64,000 nt of DNA from Stygiobacter sp043807765 (GCA_043807765.1 JAZDFQ010000038.1:116533-180532), one strand, 5' to 3'; shown: positions 44,357-53,354, counted from the first letter of the stretch. Made by a program: numbers and translations. Notes: generated by a model from the sequence alone, not told the origin.

Positions 44357-44370
44357 GTTGCTAAAAAAAC

Positions 44371-45054
44371 ATGTCTACAATATCAACAGAAAATTATTTG
44401 AAAAAAATCTTCAACCACAAAAAGGCGTTTGGAGAAAAAATAAATGCGGTAAAGCTCGCTCAAGAATTATCTGTGTCTAAAGCAGCCATAAGTGATATGG
44501 CGAAAAAACTGTCTAAGTATGGATTGATATCTTATGAAAAGTATAAGGGAATGGAATTAACAGATAAAGGCGAGAACATGGCTTTAAATGTTATTCGGCG
44601 TCACCGTCTCTGGGAATTATTCTTAATTGAAGTACTTGATATGCCTTGGAGTGAAGTTCACGAACAAGCCGAAGTTCTTGAGCACCATACTTCGGAAAAA
44701 TTAATTGACCGTATTGATGAATATCTGGGATTTCCGGATTTTGATCCGCACGGACATCCAATTCCCAAAAAGAATGGAACATTGCCGGAAGATCAAAATT
44801 ATATTACTCTGGCCGATGCTATTGAAGGTTCATCTTATGAATTTGTTCAGGTTGATGACCACGAAAAAAAATTAATTAGTTACCTTACAAAAGTTGGTTT
44901 TGTTTTGAATACTAGATTCGAGGTTATCGATAAACTTGATTTCGATAAATCCTTTACAATAAAATTCGAGGATAAAGTTATTTCATTGAGTCAAAAAATC
45001 TCGGAGAGTCTTTTTCTAAAAGAATTAAATCAAGAAGGAGAAAAAAATGACTGA
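44371..45054 (+). CDS. DtxR/MntR-family metal-dependent transcriptional regulator
   Basis: A 227-residue regulator. The winged-helix domain is about 5-65 (A-Q-E-L-S-V-S-K-A-A-I-S-D-M), the dimerisation and metal-binding domain about 70-135 (R-R-H-R-L-W-E-L-F; E-V-H-E-Q-A-E-V-L-E-H-H), and a C-terminal SH3/FeoA-like part follows a D-P-H-G-H-P-I-P linker. The His and Glu residues expected for metal ligands are present. It heads an operon with feo genes and is preceded by palindromes, so it most likely senses Fe(II) and represses this operon when iron is replete. It overlaps the next gene by eight bases. Confidence 0.9.
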   Translation: MSTISTENYLKKIFNHKKAFGEKINAVKLAQELSVSKAAISDMAKKLSKYGLISYEKYKGMELTDKGENMALNVIRRHRLWELFLIEVLDMPWSEVHEQAEVLEHHTSEKLIDRIDEYLGFPDFDPHGHPIPKKNGTLPEDQNYITLADAIEGSSYEFVQVDDHEKKLISYLTKVGFVLNTRFEVIDKLDFDKSFTIKFEDKVISLSQKISESLFLKELNQEGEKND

Positions 45055-46072
45055 TCCGGCTTTGGCGTTATTTTTTTTCTTTTCTGCATTGTTAATACTA
45101 GTGATTTTGTTTTTCCCGGGCAAAGGGCTTTTGTCCAGATGGAAAAAAATAAAATCTCAAACAGGACGAGTTTTAATTGAAGATGCGTTAAAGCATCTAT
45201 ACGACTGCGAATTCAAAAGCATAGACTGTTCGTTAAATAGTTTGACTGGAAATCTTTCTCTTAAAGCTGATCAGATTGCTACGGTAATTTCTAATCTCGA
45301 GTCGATGGGTTTAGTTATTTCAACCGGCAATAAAATTTCCCTTACAACTGAAGGAAGAAGCTATGCGATACGAGTTGTTCGTATTCATCGTTTATGGGAA
45401 AGATATTTAGCTGACAACACAAGCGTTACCGAAAATGAATGGCATGCGATTGCAGAAGAGCGCGAGCATGAAACCACCATTGAAGATGCAAATCGTTTAG
45501 CGGCTAGACTCGGAAATCCGTTAGTCGATCCGCACGGCGATCCTATTCCAAATGCAGATGGTGAAGTACTTACAAAAGAAGGAATTTCTCTCAACAATTT
45601 GGAAGAGGGCAAATATGCACGCATTATCCACATTGAAGATGAGCCCAAGGAAGTTTATGCGCAGCTTACTACACTAGGATTATATCCGGGAATGCAGATT
45701 TATGTTTTACAAAGTTCGAAAGGGAAAATCCGGTTTGAAGCTGATGGCGAAGAATGTGTGCTAGCCCCCGTGCTTGCATCTAATCTTACTGTTCTTCCAT
45801 TTTCGGAAAAGGAAAGTGTGCAAGAATCATTTGAGAATTTATCTTCACTTCAAATTGATGAGGCCGCAACCGTGCTTGGTATTTCAAACGCGATGCGCGG
45901 TCAGCAAAGAAGACGTATGTTGGATTTCGGAATCGTACCCGGAACAGTTGTTCATGCACGACTGAAAAGTTTGAAGAAAGATCCGGCTGCATATGAAGTC
46001 CGTGGAGCCTTAATCGCACTTAGAAAAAACCAATCGGATTTAATACACATTAAAAAATTGAAAGAGAATTAG
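45047..46072 (+). CDS. Membrane-anchored DtxR-like/FeoA/FeoA fusion protein
   Basis: A 341-residue protein with an N-terminal transmembrane helix (about 5-24), then a DtxR-like winged helix (about 38-95), a DtxR-like dimerisation domain with retained ligand-type residues (H-R-L-W-E-R-Y; E-E-R-E-H-E-T-T; D-P-H-G-D-P-I-P), and two FeoA/SH3 domains (about 175-245, with L-G-L-Y-P-G-M; and about 260-338, with D-F-G-I-V-P-G-T). FeoA domains normally bind FeoB. A DNA-binding fold tethered to the membrane and joined to FeoA domains suggests an iron-responsive regulator of the FeoB transporter rather than a repressor, though the winged helix might still contact DNA. Confidence 0.8.
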   Translation: MTDPALALFFFFSALLILVILFFPGKGLLSRWKKIKSQTGRVLIEDALKHLYDCEFKSIDCSLNSLTGNLSLKADQIATVISNLESMGLVISTGNKISLTTEGRSYAIRVVRIHRLWERYLADNTSVTENEWHAIAEEREHETTIEDANRLAARLGNPLVDPHGDPIPNADGEVLTKEGISLNNLEEGKYARIIHIEDEPKEVYAQLTTLGLYPGMQIYVLQSSKGKIRFEADGEECVLAPVLASNLTVLPFSEKESVQESFENLSSLQIDEAATVLGISNAMRGQQRRRMLDFGIVPGTVVHARLKSLKKDPAAYEVRGALIALRKNQSDLIHIKKLKEN

Positions 46073-46861
46073 ATGACAGTAGATACTAATTGCGCAACTT
46101 GTCCGGCGCACAACTCCGCAAACTTAGTTAAGCTTGGCATTGATATGTCTAGCTTCGATTACGTTGTTGCGCTTGCCGGAAATCCAAACACCGGGAAAAG
46201 TACTGTATTTAACGCTCTAACCGGGCTTCGTCAGCACACCGGTAACTGGCCGGGTAAAACAGTTGGACGCGCCGAAGGTGGGTTTCAATATGGAGATAAG
46301 CGTTTTAAAATTGTTGATTTGCCCGGAACTTACTCTTTGCTGTCTACCAGTACCGATGAAGAAATTGCCCGCGATTTTATTTTGTTCGGTCAGCCCGATG
46401 TAACAATTATAGTGGTTGATGCTTCACGCTTGGAAAGAAATCTAAATTTAGCTCTTCAAGTTTTGGAAATAACCGACCGCGCAGTTTTGTGCTTAAATCT
46501 TATTGATGAAGCCAAGCGCCATCATATTAGTGTTGACGAAAGATTGCTTTCGAAAAGTCTGGGAATTCCGGTAATTCCAACTGCAGCAAGACAAGGAGTG
46601 GGAATTCCGGAACTTCTTAAAAACATTAATGCTGTTGCTACCGGTGAATATGTTTGTAAGCCGTACCGAATGAGAAGTGAAATTAAGAATGTATCGCATG
46701 CTGTAGAAGATTTGAACAAACAGCTCGAATCTCAATTCCCTAATCTTGCCAACACACGTTGGATAGCGTTGCGCTTACTTGAGGGAGATCAGAGAGTAAT
46801 TGATGCCGTTAGAAGCGGTGAGATTGGAAGTTTAACAGCAGTTGAAACAGAAAACAGTTGA
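46073..46861 (+). CDS. FeoB N-terminal GTPase (separate polypeptide)
   Basis: A 262-residue G protein equal to the cytoplasmic part of FeoB. G1 is G-N-P-N-T-G-K-S-T, G3 is D-L-P-G-T-Y-S, G4 is N-L-I-D-E-A, and a helical GDI-like domain follows (about 190-250). The N-terminus has a C-A-T-C motif (Cys7, Cys10) ahead of the G domain that may bind metal. The reading frame ends with a normal stop; the permease half starts 38 bases later in another frame with its own ATG, so FeoB is split. Confidence 0.92.
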   Translation: MTVDTNCATCPAHNSANLVKLGIDMSSFDYVVALAGNPNTGKSTVFNALTGLRQHTGNWPGKTVGRAEGGFQYGDKRFKIVDLPGTYSLLSTSTDEEIARDFILFGQPDVTIIVVDASRLERNLNLALQVLEITDRAVLCLNLIDEAKRHHISVDERLLSKSLGIPVIPTAARQGVGIPELLKNINAVATGEYVCKPYRMRSEIKNVSHAVEDLNKQLESQFPNLANTRWIALRLLEGDQRVIDAVRSGEIGSLTAVETENS

Positions 46862-46899
46862 GTGAATATTATAACTTAGATATAGAAACGGAAAATTAG

Positions 46900-48312
46900 A
46901 TGAACCAAGTTGAAGAGATAATTAACAAAGCCAATAAGTACCGCTGGGAAATTGGTGAGAATCTTCACGATGCGATTCTTGAATCGATCTATACTGATGC
47001 GGCCAGAATAGCGGATGTAGCAGTAACACGATCCGGCGAAAAACAAAAATTCAATTGGGATAGGTGGATTGACAAAGTTGTAACCGGGAAATGGACCGGA
47101 TTCCCAATAATGTTTTTATTGCTTGTTGTTGTTTTCTGGTTAACAATTAGCGGTGCTAATGTTCCTTCTGCTATGATTGCTTCTTTGTTAGTGGATACAG
47201 TTCAGCCATTGTTAAAAGAAGGTGCAAACTCACTTCACTTTCCTTGGTGGTTAAGAGGAGTTTTAATTGATGGCGCATATTTGTCGCTTGCGTGGGTAAT
47301 AAGTGTAATGCTTCCACCAATGGCAATATTTTTTCCGTTATTTACTTTACTCGAAGATTTCGGCTATCTGCCGCGTGTAGCGTTTAATATGGATAATCTT
47401 TACAAAAGAGTTGGTGCTCACGGCAAGCAAGCTCTTACAATGAGTATGGGCTTTGGTTGTAACGCTGCGGGTGTTATTGCTGCTAGGATTATTGATAGTC
47501 CCAGAGAAAGATTGATTGCGATCATCACGAATAATTTTTCTTTGTGCAACGGTAGGTGGCCTACTCAAATTTTAATTGCAACAATTTTTATTGGAGGCGC
47601 AGTTCCTTCTTATCTAGCTGGCATTGCAAGTGCCGCCGCCGTAATGGTAGTTGCAATACTTGGAGTTGTTTTTAGTTTGATTGTATCGTGGTCGCTATCG
47701 AGATCGGTTTTGAAAGGAGAAGCTTCCGCATTTAGTTTGGAATTGCCGCCGTATCGTCCACCGCGGTTTTTTCAAACACTTTACACTTCTCTAATTGATA
47801 GAACTCTGATGGTTCTTTGGAGAGCAATAGTTTTTGCAGCTCCGGCTGGTGTTGCCATCTGGCTTGTTGCAAATGTTACAATTAATGGTGTTAGTATTGG
47901 AGAATATTTCATTCATTTTACTGATCCTTATGCAATGATAATTGGATTGAATGGTGTCATCCTATTAGCTTATATAATAGCTATTCCGGCAAATGAAATT
48001 GTAATTCCAACAGTTTTGATGCTTACTGTACTTACAACAAAAATTGCCGGTGTTGGTGCGGGCAGCGGTGTTATGTTTGAAATGGATTCTGTAAATGATA
48101 CAGCTGCATTACTGCAATCGGGTGGTTGGACAGTTCTTACTGGCATTAACTTGATGCTCTTTAGTTTATTACATAATCCATGTTCAACAACTATTTACAC
48201 AATTTACAAAGAAACCAAAAGTATGAAGTGGACCTTGATTTCTACTTTTCTTCCGGTTGTAATGGGAATTGTGATTTGCTTTTTTGTTGCTCAAATCTGG
48301 AGATTAATATGA
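46900..48312 (+). CDS. FeoB membrane permease part (separate polypeptide)
   Basis: A 470-residue polytopic protein equal to the transmembrane half of FeoB for Fe(II) uptake. A soluble N-terminal segment (about 1-60) precedes about ten helices. Gate motifs with cysteine are present: G-F-G-C-N-A-A-G-V (Gate 1) and F-S-L-C-N-G-R-W-P. H-N-P-C-S-T-T-I-Y lies near the C-terminus. An in-frame TAG lies directly before the ATG, so it cannot be a fused continuation of the GTPase. It overlaps the outer-membrane protein gene by four bases. Confidence 0.92.
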   Translation: MNQVEEIINKANKYRWEIGENLHDAILESIYTDAARIADVAVTRSGEKQKFNWDRWIDKVVTGKWTGFPIMFLLLVVVFWLTISGANVPSAMIASLLVDTVQPLLKEGANSLHFPWWLRGVLIDGAYLSLAWVISVMLPPMAIFFPLFTLLEDFGYLPRVAFNMDNLYKRVGAHGKQALTMSMGFGCNAAGVIAARIIDSPRERLIAIITNNFSLCNGRWPTQILIATIFIGGAVPSYLAGIASAAAVMVVAILGVVFSLIVSWSLSRSVLKGEASAFSLELPPYRPPRFFQTLYTSLIDRTLMVLWRAIVFAAPAGVAIWLVANVTINGVSIGEYFIHFTDPYAMIIGLNGVILLAYIIAIPANEIVIPTVLMLTVLTTKIAGVGAGSGVMFEMDSVNDTAALLQSGGWTVLTGINLMLFSLLHNPCSTTIYTIYKETKSMKWTLISTFLPVVMGIVICFFVAQIWRLI

Positions 48313-49103
48313 TGAATAAAAATTTGAAATATCTTTTAGTATCAATATTATTCTTTACATCAATTATTTTGGGCCAATCTACTATACCGGATTTAATTAC
48401 CGATAGACCTGATGTAACTGAATCCGCAGTAGCCGTTCCAATAGGAAGTTTCCAAGTTGAAACGGGCTTTTCCTTTCAGCAGCAAAAAGTTAATGAATTT
48501 GGCGAGACACTTGAGAACAGATCAGTTTCATTATTTAGCACTTTGTTCAGATATGGTGTTTTCTCCAATTTGGAATTTCGATTTGGCGGCGGTTACTTCT
48601 CCAACAAATCTACCTTGGGTCAATCAGCATCATCGGTACATGGAATTAATGATTTGATGGTCGGTTCGAAATATGTTTTACGAAATGAGAAAGCCTTTTT
48701 GACAAATTTTGCTCTTCTATTTGAAGTAACAATGCCGTTTGGTGCGGAAGAACTAAAGCCGGAAAAGTTTGAACCAAAATTCATGTTGTTGGGCGAGCAA
48801 GAAATTAATGAGTTTAGCGCGCTCGCTGGAAATGTTGGCGTTGAATATTCCAGCGATCTGAATAAATATCTAGCTGATTATTCTTTATCGTTAGGTTTAG
48901 ATTTAACAGACAGAATCGGGCTATTTGCAGAAATCTTTGGACAAACAAGTTCTGGATTGATTCCGGAAAACTACTTTGATTGCGGTATTACTTATTTACA
49001 AACGGATAATCTGCAAGTAGATTTTTCATTCGGATCTACTTTGTCAAAAAGTAAAACCGAATGGTTTGCCGGAGTTGGAGTAGCAATTAGATTTATGAAG
49101 TAG
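48309..49103 (+). CDS. Outer-membrane beta-barrel protein, phenol-MetA-like family
   Basis: A 264-residue protein with a signal peptide (K-N-L-K-Y-L-L-V-S-I-L-F) and the L-I-T-D-R-P-D-V-T-E-S-A motif seen in the MetA-pathway-of-phenol-degradation/transporter barrel family, followed by alternating amphipathic strands and a C-terminal aromatic residue before the last residues (I-R-F-M-K). I use the ATG at 48309, overlapping the FeoB stop; upstream in-frame codons fall in the permease gene. Its place suggests an outer-membrane route or accessory for iron uptake, but the family is not specific to iron. It overlaps the ppk gene tail to tail by 11 bases. Confidence 0.75.
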   Translation: MMNKNLKYLLVSILFFTSIILGQSTIPDLITDRPDVTESAVAVPIGSFQVETGFSFQQQKVNEFGETLENRSVSLFSTLFRYGVFSNLEFRFGGGYFSNKSTLGQSASSVHGINDLMVGSKYVLRNEKAFLTNFALLFEVTMPFGAEELKPEKFEPKFMLLGEQEINEFSALAGNVGVEYSSDLNKYLADYSLSLGLDLTDRIGLFAEIFGQTSSGLIPENYFDCGITYLQTDNLQVDFSFGSTLSKSKTEWFAGVGVAIRFMK

Positions 49104-51228
49104 ATAAATCTCGCTGAATAATTTTTTTCTGTCCGGCAGTTGCTTTTTGCATCATCCAATCTTGATGACTCAACATATCTTCATTGTAAACCGGCCTATT
49201 TGATACATATTTCCCGGTTGGCAATAAAACACGAGCTTTAACATTATCATCAAGTATAGTTCTAAGTACAGAATCTTTAATGAAGTTCTTCAATTCCGGA
49301 TCGTTAATCGGGAAAGTAATTTCAACTCTTCTATCTAGATTACGCTGCATTATATCAGCAGAACTACAATAGATTTCATCCTGGCCGTTATTGTAGAAAT
49401 AATAAATTCTACTATGCTCTAAAAACCTTCCAACAATACTAATTACTCTGATGTTATCGCTCAATCCCGGGACTTGCGGCATTAAGCAAGATATACCTCG
49501 TACAATCAAATCAATCTTAACACCACATCTAGAAGCTTCGTACATTGCGGCAATTAAGAGGGGATCGACAAGTGAGTTCAATTTGAAAACTAAATAACCT
49601 TGTCCGCTGCTTTTAACATTTTTAATTTCGCGTTCAATCAGCTCAATAAATTTTTCTCTCATGTTGATCGGCGCAACTGAAAGTTGGCGGTAAATTTTTT
49701 GTTCGGAATAGCCGGTTAAGTAATTAAAAATTTCTGAAACATCTGCGCAAATTTCCGGATTGACGGTGAAGTAGCCTACATCGGTATATATCCGCGCGGT
49801 TGTTGTGTTATAATTTCCGGTTCCAAGATGAACATAACGTTTAACTCCGTCCGCTTCTTTCCGAACGACAAGAGTCATCTTTGCATGAGTTTTAAGACCT
49901 ACCAATCCATACACAACATGAACGCCGGCCTTTTCTAATTCACGGGCCCAGTAAATATTGTTTTCTTCATCAAAGCGGGCTTTTAGCTCAACTAAAACAG
50001 CTACTTGTTTTTTTCTTTCGGCGGCTTCAATTAAACATCTTACAATTGGTGAGTTCAAGCCAACACGATAAAGAGTTTGTTTGATTGCAAGTACTTCTGG
50101 ATCGCGAGAAGCTTGTTTTACAAATTCTACAACCGGATTGAGGGAATCGTAAGGATGATAAAGTAGGATATCTTTTTTCTGAATCAACGAGAAAATATTT
50201 TCCTCTTCGAACGGTTCTGGTGTAACTGCATGAAATGGCTTCTCTTTTAGATGTGGGAGTTGTAAATCATAAAGAAGCATTACATCGCTTAAGCCAAGAG
50301 CGCCATCAATTATGTGAACATCTTCGCGAGCTATTTCCAAATTCTCAATCAGAGTTTCAATCATATACTCCGGCATTTGTTTTTCAACTTCCAACCGAAC
50401 AACGGAGCCAAATTTCCTTTGCTTAATATTTTCTTCAATTACCAGAAGAAGATCGTCAGCTTCATCTTCTTGGATTTCGAGATCTGTATCGCGGGTAATT
50501 CTAAATCTATATGCCTCTAGAATTTCGATACCGGGAAAAAGGTAATACATATTGTTCTTAATTAAATCACCAATCCAAATAAATTTGACCATTCCGTTGC
50601 CGTTTTTCGGTTTGGTTTTAATTATTTGATCAATCCTTAACAGACGCGGAAGATTTGTTGGCACTTTTATGCGTGCAAAATTCTTTTCGCCATTTGGCTT
50701 TTTAATTCTAACTGCAAAGCTTAAGCTCAAATTCGAAATGTAGGGGAATGGTCTACCCGGGTCGAATGCAAGCGGAGTTAATACGGGATAAATTTCTTGA
50801 ACGAAGTAGTCATTAAGAGCATCCCGTTCTTCCTTAGTAAGCTGATTTAGTTCGCATATACAAATCTTGTTTTCTTTTAATCTAGGAATAACATTACACT
50901 GCCAGAAGTCGTAAATCTTTTTAATCATTTCTTGAACAGAAGTTTCAATCAACTTTAGCTGTTCCATTGGAGACAAACCATCAATGGAAGTATCAATAAC
51001 TTTGGCGCGGATTTGTTCTTTTATTCCGGCAATACGAATCATGTAAAATTCATCTAGGTTGGAAAAGAAAATTGAAATAAATTTCACTTGGTCTAATAGA
51101 GGAAGTTCCGGATTGAGAGCTTCTTCCAAAACGCGTCTGTTAAATTCCAGCCAGCTTAAATCTCTATTGAAGAAATTTTCCGGACGCTGATATTTATTTA
51201 AATTCTCTTTAGAAAGTCTCATTGCCAT
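49093..51228 (-). CDS. ppk1: Polyphosphate kinase 1
   Basis: Makes inorganic polyphosphate from ATP. It has 711 residues: an N-terminal domain (F-F-N-R-D-L-S-W-L-E-F-N-R-R-V-L-E-E-A), a head domain, and two PLD-like catalytic domains. The autophosphorylated His lies in L-K-T-H-A-K-M, with H-L-G-T-G-N-Y-N next and a second PLD-like H region near the C-terminus. The stop codon overlaps the convergent barrel gene. The alternative ATG two codons in (51222) is equally plausible. Confidence 0.96.
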   Translation of the reverse strand: MAMRLSKENLNKYQRPENFFNRDLSWLEFNRRVLEEALNPELPLLDQVKFISIFFSNLDEFYMIRIAGIKEQIRAKVIDTSIDGLSPMEQLKLIETSVQEMIKKIYDFWQCNVIPRLKENKICICELNQLTKEERDALNDYFVQEIYPVLTPLAFDPGRPFPYISNLSLSFAVRIKKPNGEKNFARIKVPTNLPRLLRIDQIIKTKPKNGNGMVKFIWIGDLIKNNMYYLFPGIEILEAYRFRITRDTDLEIQEDEADDLLLVIEENIKQRKFGSVVRLEVEKQMPEYMIETLIENLEIAREDVHIIDGALGLSDVMLLYDLQLPHLKEKPFHAVTPEPFEEENIFSLIQKKDILLYHPYDSLNPVVEFVKQASRDPEVLAIKQTLYRVGLNSPIVRCLIEAAERKKQVAVLVELKARFDEENNIYWARELEKAGVHVVYGLVGLKTHAKMTLVVRKEADGVKRYVHLGTGNYNTTTARIYTDVGYFTVNPEICADVSEIFNYLTGYSEQKIYRQLSVAPINMREKFIELIEREIKNVKSSGQGYLVFKLNSLVDPLLIAAMYEASRCGVKIDLIVRGISCLMPQVPGLSDNIRVISIVGRFLEHSRIYYFYNNGQDEIYCSSADIMQRNLDRRVEITFPINDPELKNFIKDSVLRTILDDNVKARVLLPTGKYVSNRPVYNEDMLSHQDWMMQKATAGQKKIIQRDLSTS

Positions 51229-51275
51229 CTCTTTTTCACCAGAAGATAATACTTTTTGATTTCTATTAAATAAAA

Positions 51276-51770
51276 CTACTTTTTAAACTTTTTAGCAGAA
51301 GTGAAGCTGTCAATATCATACTCAATTCCACGTTCCGGAATGTTCAACCGCTTAATTTTGACTTTGGCAATCTTAAAAAACTTCTCGGCAAGCGTATCAT
51401 GGTAATCAGAAAAAATCACTATTTCTTTAATCCCGGCGGCTATGAGAGCCTTAGAACAATTGGTGCAAGGCATATTTGTAACATAAGCAGTTGCGTTTGC
51501 AGTACTAATCCCGTGTGAAGAACATTGTAAAATCGCATTCATTTCAGCATGAATTGTGCGCACGCAATGGTTATCCACAATTAAACATCCATCATCTTCG
51601 CAATGAGCATCACCCGGAATTGAGCCATTATATCCGGTGGAAAGGATTTGTCTATCGCGAACCAAAACACAACCGCAGTGCATTCTAGGACAAGTTGCCC
51701 GCTCGGAAACAAGCATTGCTACCTTCAAAAAGTATTGGTCCCACGACGGACGTTTGCTCTTTTTCATCAT
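51276..51770 (-). CDS. dCMP deaminase (ComEB-like)
   Basis: A 164-residue cytidine/deoxycytidylate deaminase. The zinc site is H-A-E-M-N-A-I-L with the proton-shuttling Glu, plus P-C-T-N-C-S-K. The N-terminus W-D-Q-Y-F-L-K-V-A and M-H-C-G-C-V-L-V plus D-D-G-C-L-I are typical of dCMP deaminases, which supply dUMP for thymidylate synthesis. Either of two adjacent ATGs may be used. It is downstream of the hairpin-rich intergenic region. Confidence 0.9.
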   Translation of the reverse strand: MMKKSKRPSWDQYFLKVAMLVSERATCPRMHCGCVLVRDRQILSTGYNGSIPGDAHCEDDGCLIVDNHCVRTIHAEMNAILQCSSHGISTANATAYVTNMPCTNCSKALIAAGIKEIVIFSDYHDTLAEKFFKIAKVKIKRLNIPERGIEYDIDSFTSAKKFKK

Positions 51771-51872
51771 TATTCCGCTTATTGTGAAATTGGGGCTGTA
51801 ATTTATCGTTTTTTTTGAATAATTAACAAAAATGAATTGAAATTGCTGAATGGTTTGTTTTTTAGTCGGTTT

Positions 51873-51911
51873 AAAAAAGCAACTGCTAAGGTTGAGGGCG
51901 GACCTTAGCAG
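51873..51911 (-). terminator. Rho-independent terminator, minus strand
   Basis: A perfect 10-bp stem CTGCTAAGGT/ACCTTAGCAG with a 9-base loop is followed on the minus strand by TTGCTTTTTT. It ends a transcript coming from the histidine kinase side, about 220 bases past that gene's stop, or ends a small RNA made inside the region. Confidence 0.75.
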
Positions 51912-51982
51912 TCTATCAGTAATTTAAGGAGGGGTTACTGATTTACAGTATAAGAATATACTTTTGTGTATTCAATCTTCAT
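51873..51982 (-). ncRNA. Candidate small structured RNA with C-rich loops
   Basis: Read on the minus strand, three perfect hairpins follow each other: 6 bp (51962-51947), 8 bp (51942-51915, ATCAGTAA/TTACTGAT) and the 10-bp terminator stem. The loops of the second and third are C-rich (CCCCTCCTT... and CCGCCCTCA), complementary to Shine-Dalgarno sequences, as in several Gram-positive C-rich-loop sRNAs. A 15-codon frame (51982-51935) overlaps the first two hairpins, so a leader peptide is another reading. The boundaries and even the expression are unproven. Confidence 0.35.
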
Positions 51983-52133
51983 ACCAATTATATTGTCGAA
52001 TATTTCTTTAGAAAGTTTAGAGTTGTTACTGAAAAATAATTAAGTATAAGAATGCTTTTTCCATTATTTCTTAAAAAAAAAGAATTCGGGGATAAAATTC
52101 CGCTTAAGAATTAGAAAAAGTGTGGTAGCTATT

Positions 52134-53354
52134 TCAAGTAGTTTCTTCCGAAATAGGTAACAGAATCTTGAATGTGGTACCTGAATTGAGTGTAGAGTTT
52201 TTTACAAAAATTTTACCTCGATGGTAGTCTTGAATGATTCTTTTAGATAGACTTAAGCCAAGTCCCCAGCCCCGTTTTTTCGTGCTAAATCCGGGTCGGA
52301 AAATATCCTTGCGTTTCCCGGCTTCTATTCCTTTTCCATTATCTGATACTTCTATTTCGATCTTATTCTTTGTTTTTTGTATTAAAAAATGAATTTTACC
52401 ATCTTTATGCTCAATAGCATCTAGCGCATTTTTAATCAAATTTTCAGCTACCCATTCAAATAGCTCGGCATTTAATTTTGCCTTTGCGTCTTTTTCTCCA
52501 GCCAAAGTAATCTCAACACTTTTACCAAGCTGCGGAAGTCTCCGGGAAAAATAATTAATCACTTTTTCGATAACTAAATATGGGGAATCACTTTTTAGCT
52601 CCGGTTTGGAGCCGATTTTAGAGAAACGCTTTGTTATTTTGTTCAATCTCAACAGATCACTGTCAATTTCTTCTGAAGTGTCTAATACTTTATCCGGATT
52701 GTTGTAATTCATTTTCAGAATTTCATTCCAACCCATTAAGCTTGAAATTGGAGTTCCAAGTTGGTGTGCTGTTTCCTTACTCATCCCAACCCAAATATTG
52801 CTCTGCTCGCTTCTTTTAATGTAGCTAAAACTTGAGTAGGCAATTGCAATGAATAAAATTGCAAAGATTATTTGAAGAAAAGGATAATATCGGAGACGTT
52901 GAATTATCTCGGATTCGCCAAAATAAATTCTGGAAAGAATCTTTCCGTCCGGTGTACGAACATCAATAGGCTGATGAGTTGAAGCTAATTCTTTGACTTT
53001 GCTTTGAAGCAATTTCACTAATTCGGCCGACGTAATTGTAGAATCGTGTTCTATGTTTTTATATCCAAATCCAACAGCGTCGGAAACTTGGTTCTGGTTA
53101 TCTGTTAGCACAATGGGGAAGTCGATTCGGCTTATAATATTATTGAAGATGAAACTGAGATCGCTATTTGTTGTTTCCGGATTTGCAGCAAATTCCAAAC
53201 CGCTTGCGTAAAGCTGGACTATTTCTTTTTCGCGTTGTTGAAGTTTGGCTACAAGGTTTTGAGTGTAATAGAGTGTTGCAAATGCTATTACAGCTCCAAT
53301 AACAAGCAAGGTAAGCTTCAGATTTAACGATTTTGGGCCGGATGAGTATTTCAT
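52134..53354 (-). CDS. Sensor histidine kinase
   Basis: A 406-residue membrane kinase. It has a transmembrane helix (about 15-35), an extracytoplasmic sensor (about 36-160), a second helix (about 165-180), a dimerisation domain with the phosphoacceptor His in K-E-T-A-H-Q-L-G-T-P, and an ATPase with N-L-I-K-N-A-L-D-A (N box), D-N-G-K-G-I (G1) and G-W-G-L-G-L-S-L-S-K-R (G2). I start at the ATG at 53354 because GGAG lies seven bases upstream (53362-53365); a start 10 codons earlier has no ribosome site. No response regulator is adjacent, so the partner is elsewhere. Confidence 0.9.
   Translation of the reverse strand: MKYSSGPKSLNLKLTLLVIGAVIAFATLYYTQNLVAKLQQREKEIVQLYASGLEFAANPETTNSDLSFIFNNIISRIDFPIVLTDNQNQVSDAVGFGYKNIEHDSTITSAELVKLLQSKVKELASTHQPIDVRTPDGKILSRIYFGESEIIQRLRYYPFLQIIFAILFIAIAYSSFSYIKRSEQSNIWVGMSKETAHQLGTPISSLMGWNEILKMNYNNPDKVLDTSEEIDSDLLRLNKITKRFSKIGSKPELKSDSPYLVIEKVINYFSRRLPQLGKSVEITLAGEKDAKAKLNAELFEWVAENLIKNALDAIEHKDGKIHFLIQKTKNKIEIEVSDNGKGIEAGKRKDIFRPGFSTKKRGWGLGLSLSKRIIQDYHRGKIFVKNSTLNSGTTFKILLPISEETT

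Larger units (their letters stand above)
51771..52133 (-). other. 363-base intergenic region between the histidine kinase and comEB-like genes
   Basis: No long gene fits here. The region contains three consecutive perfect hairpins at 51883-51962 (next entry), a T-run terminator on the minus strand, and otherwise AT-rich DNA with runs of A and T. A tiny minus-strand frame of 15 codons (51935-51982) exists but has weak support. The comEB-like promoter must lie between the terminator and 51770. Confidence 0.5.

Noticed and set aside
48180..48308. An earlier start for the outer-membrane protein gene
   Set aside because: It would extend into the FeoB permease and remove the clear signal peptide that begins at 48309.
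46073..48312. A frameshift breaking a single feoB gene
   Set aside because: The two halves are in different frames with a normal stop, a 38-base spacer, and an in-frame TAG right before the second ATG. More than one error would be needed.
51935..51982. A 15-codon gene on the minus strand
   Set aside because: Too short, with a poor ribosome-binding site and overlap with hairpins; kept only as a possible leader inside the RNA candidate.
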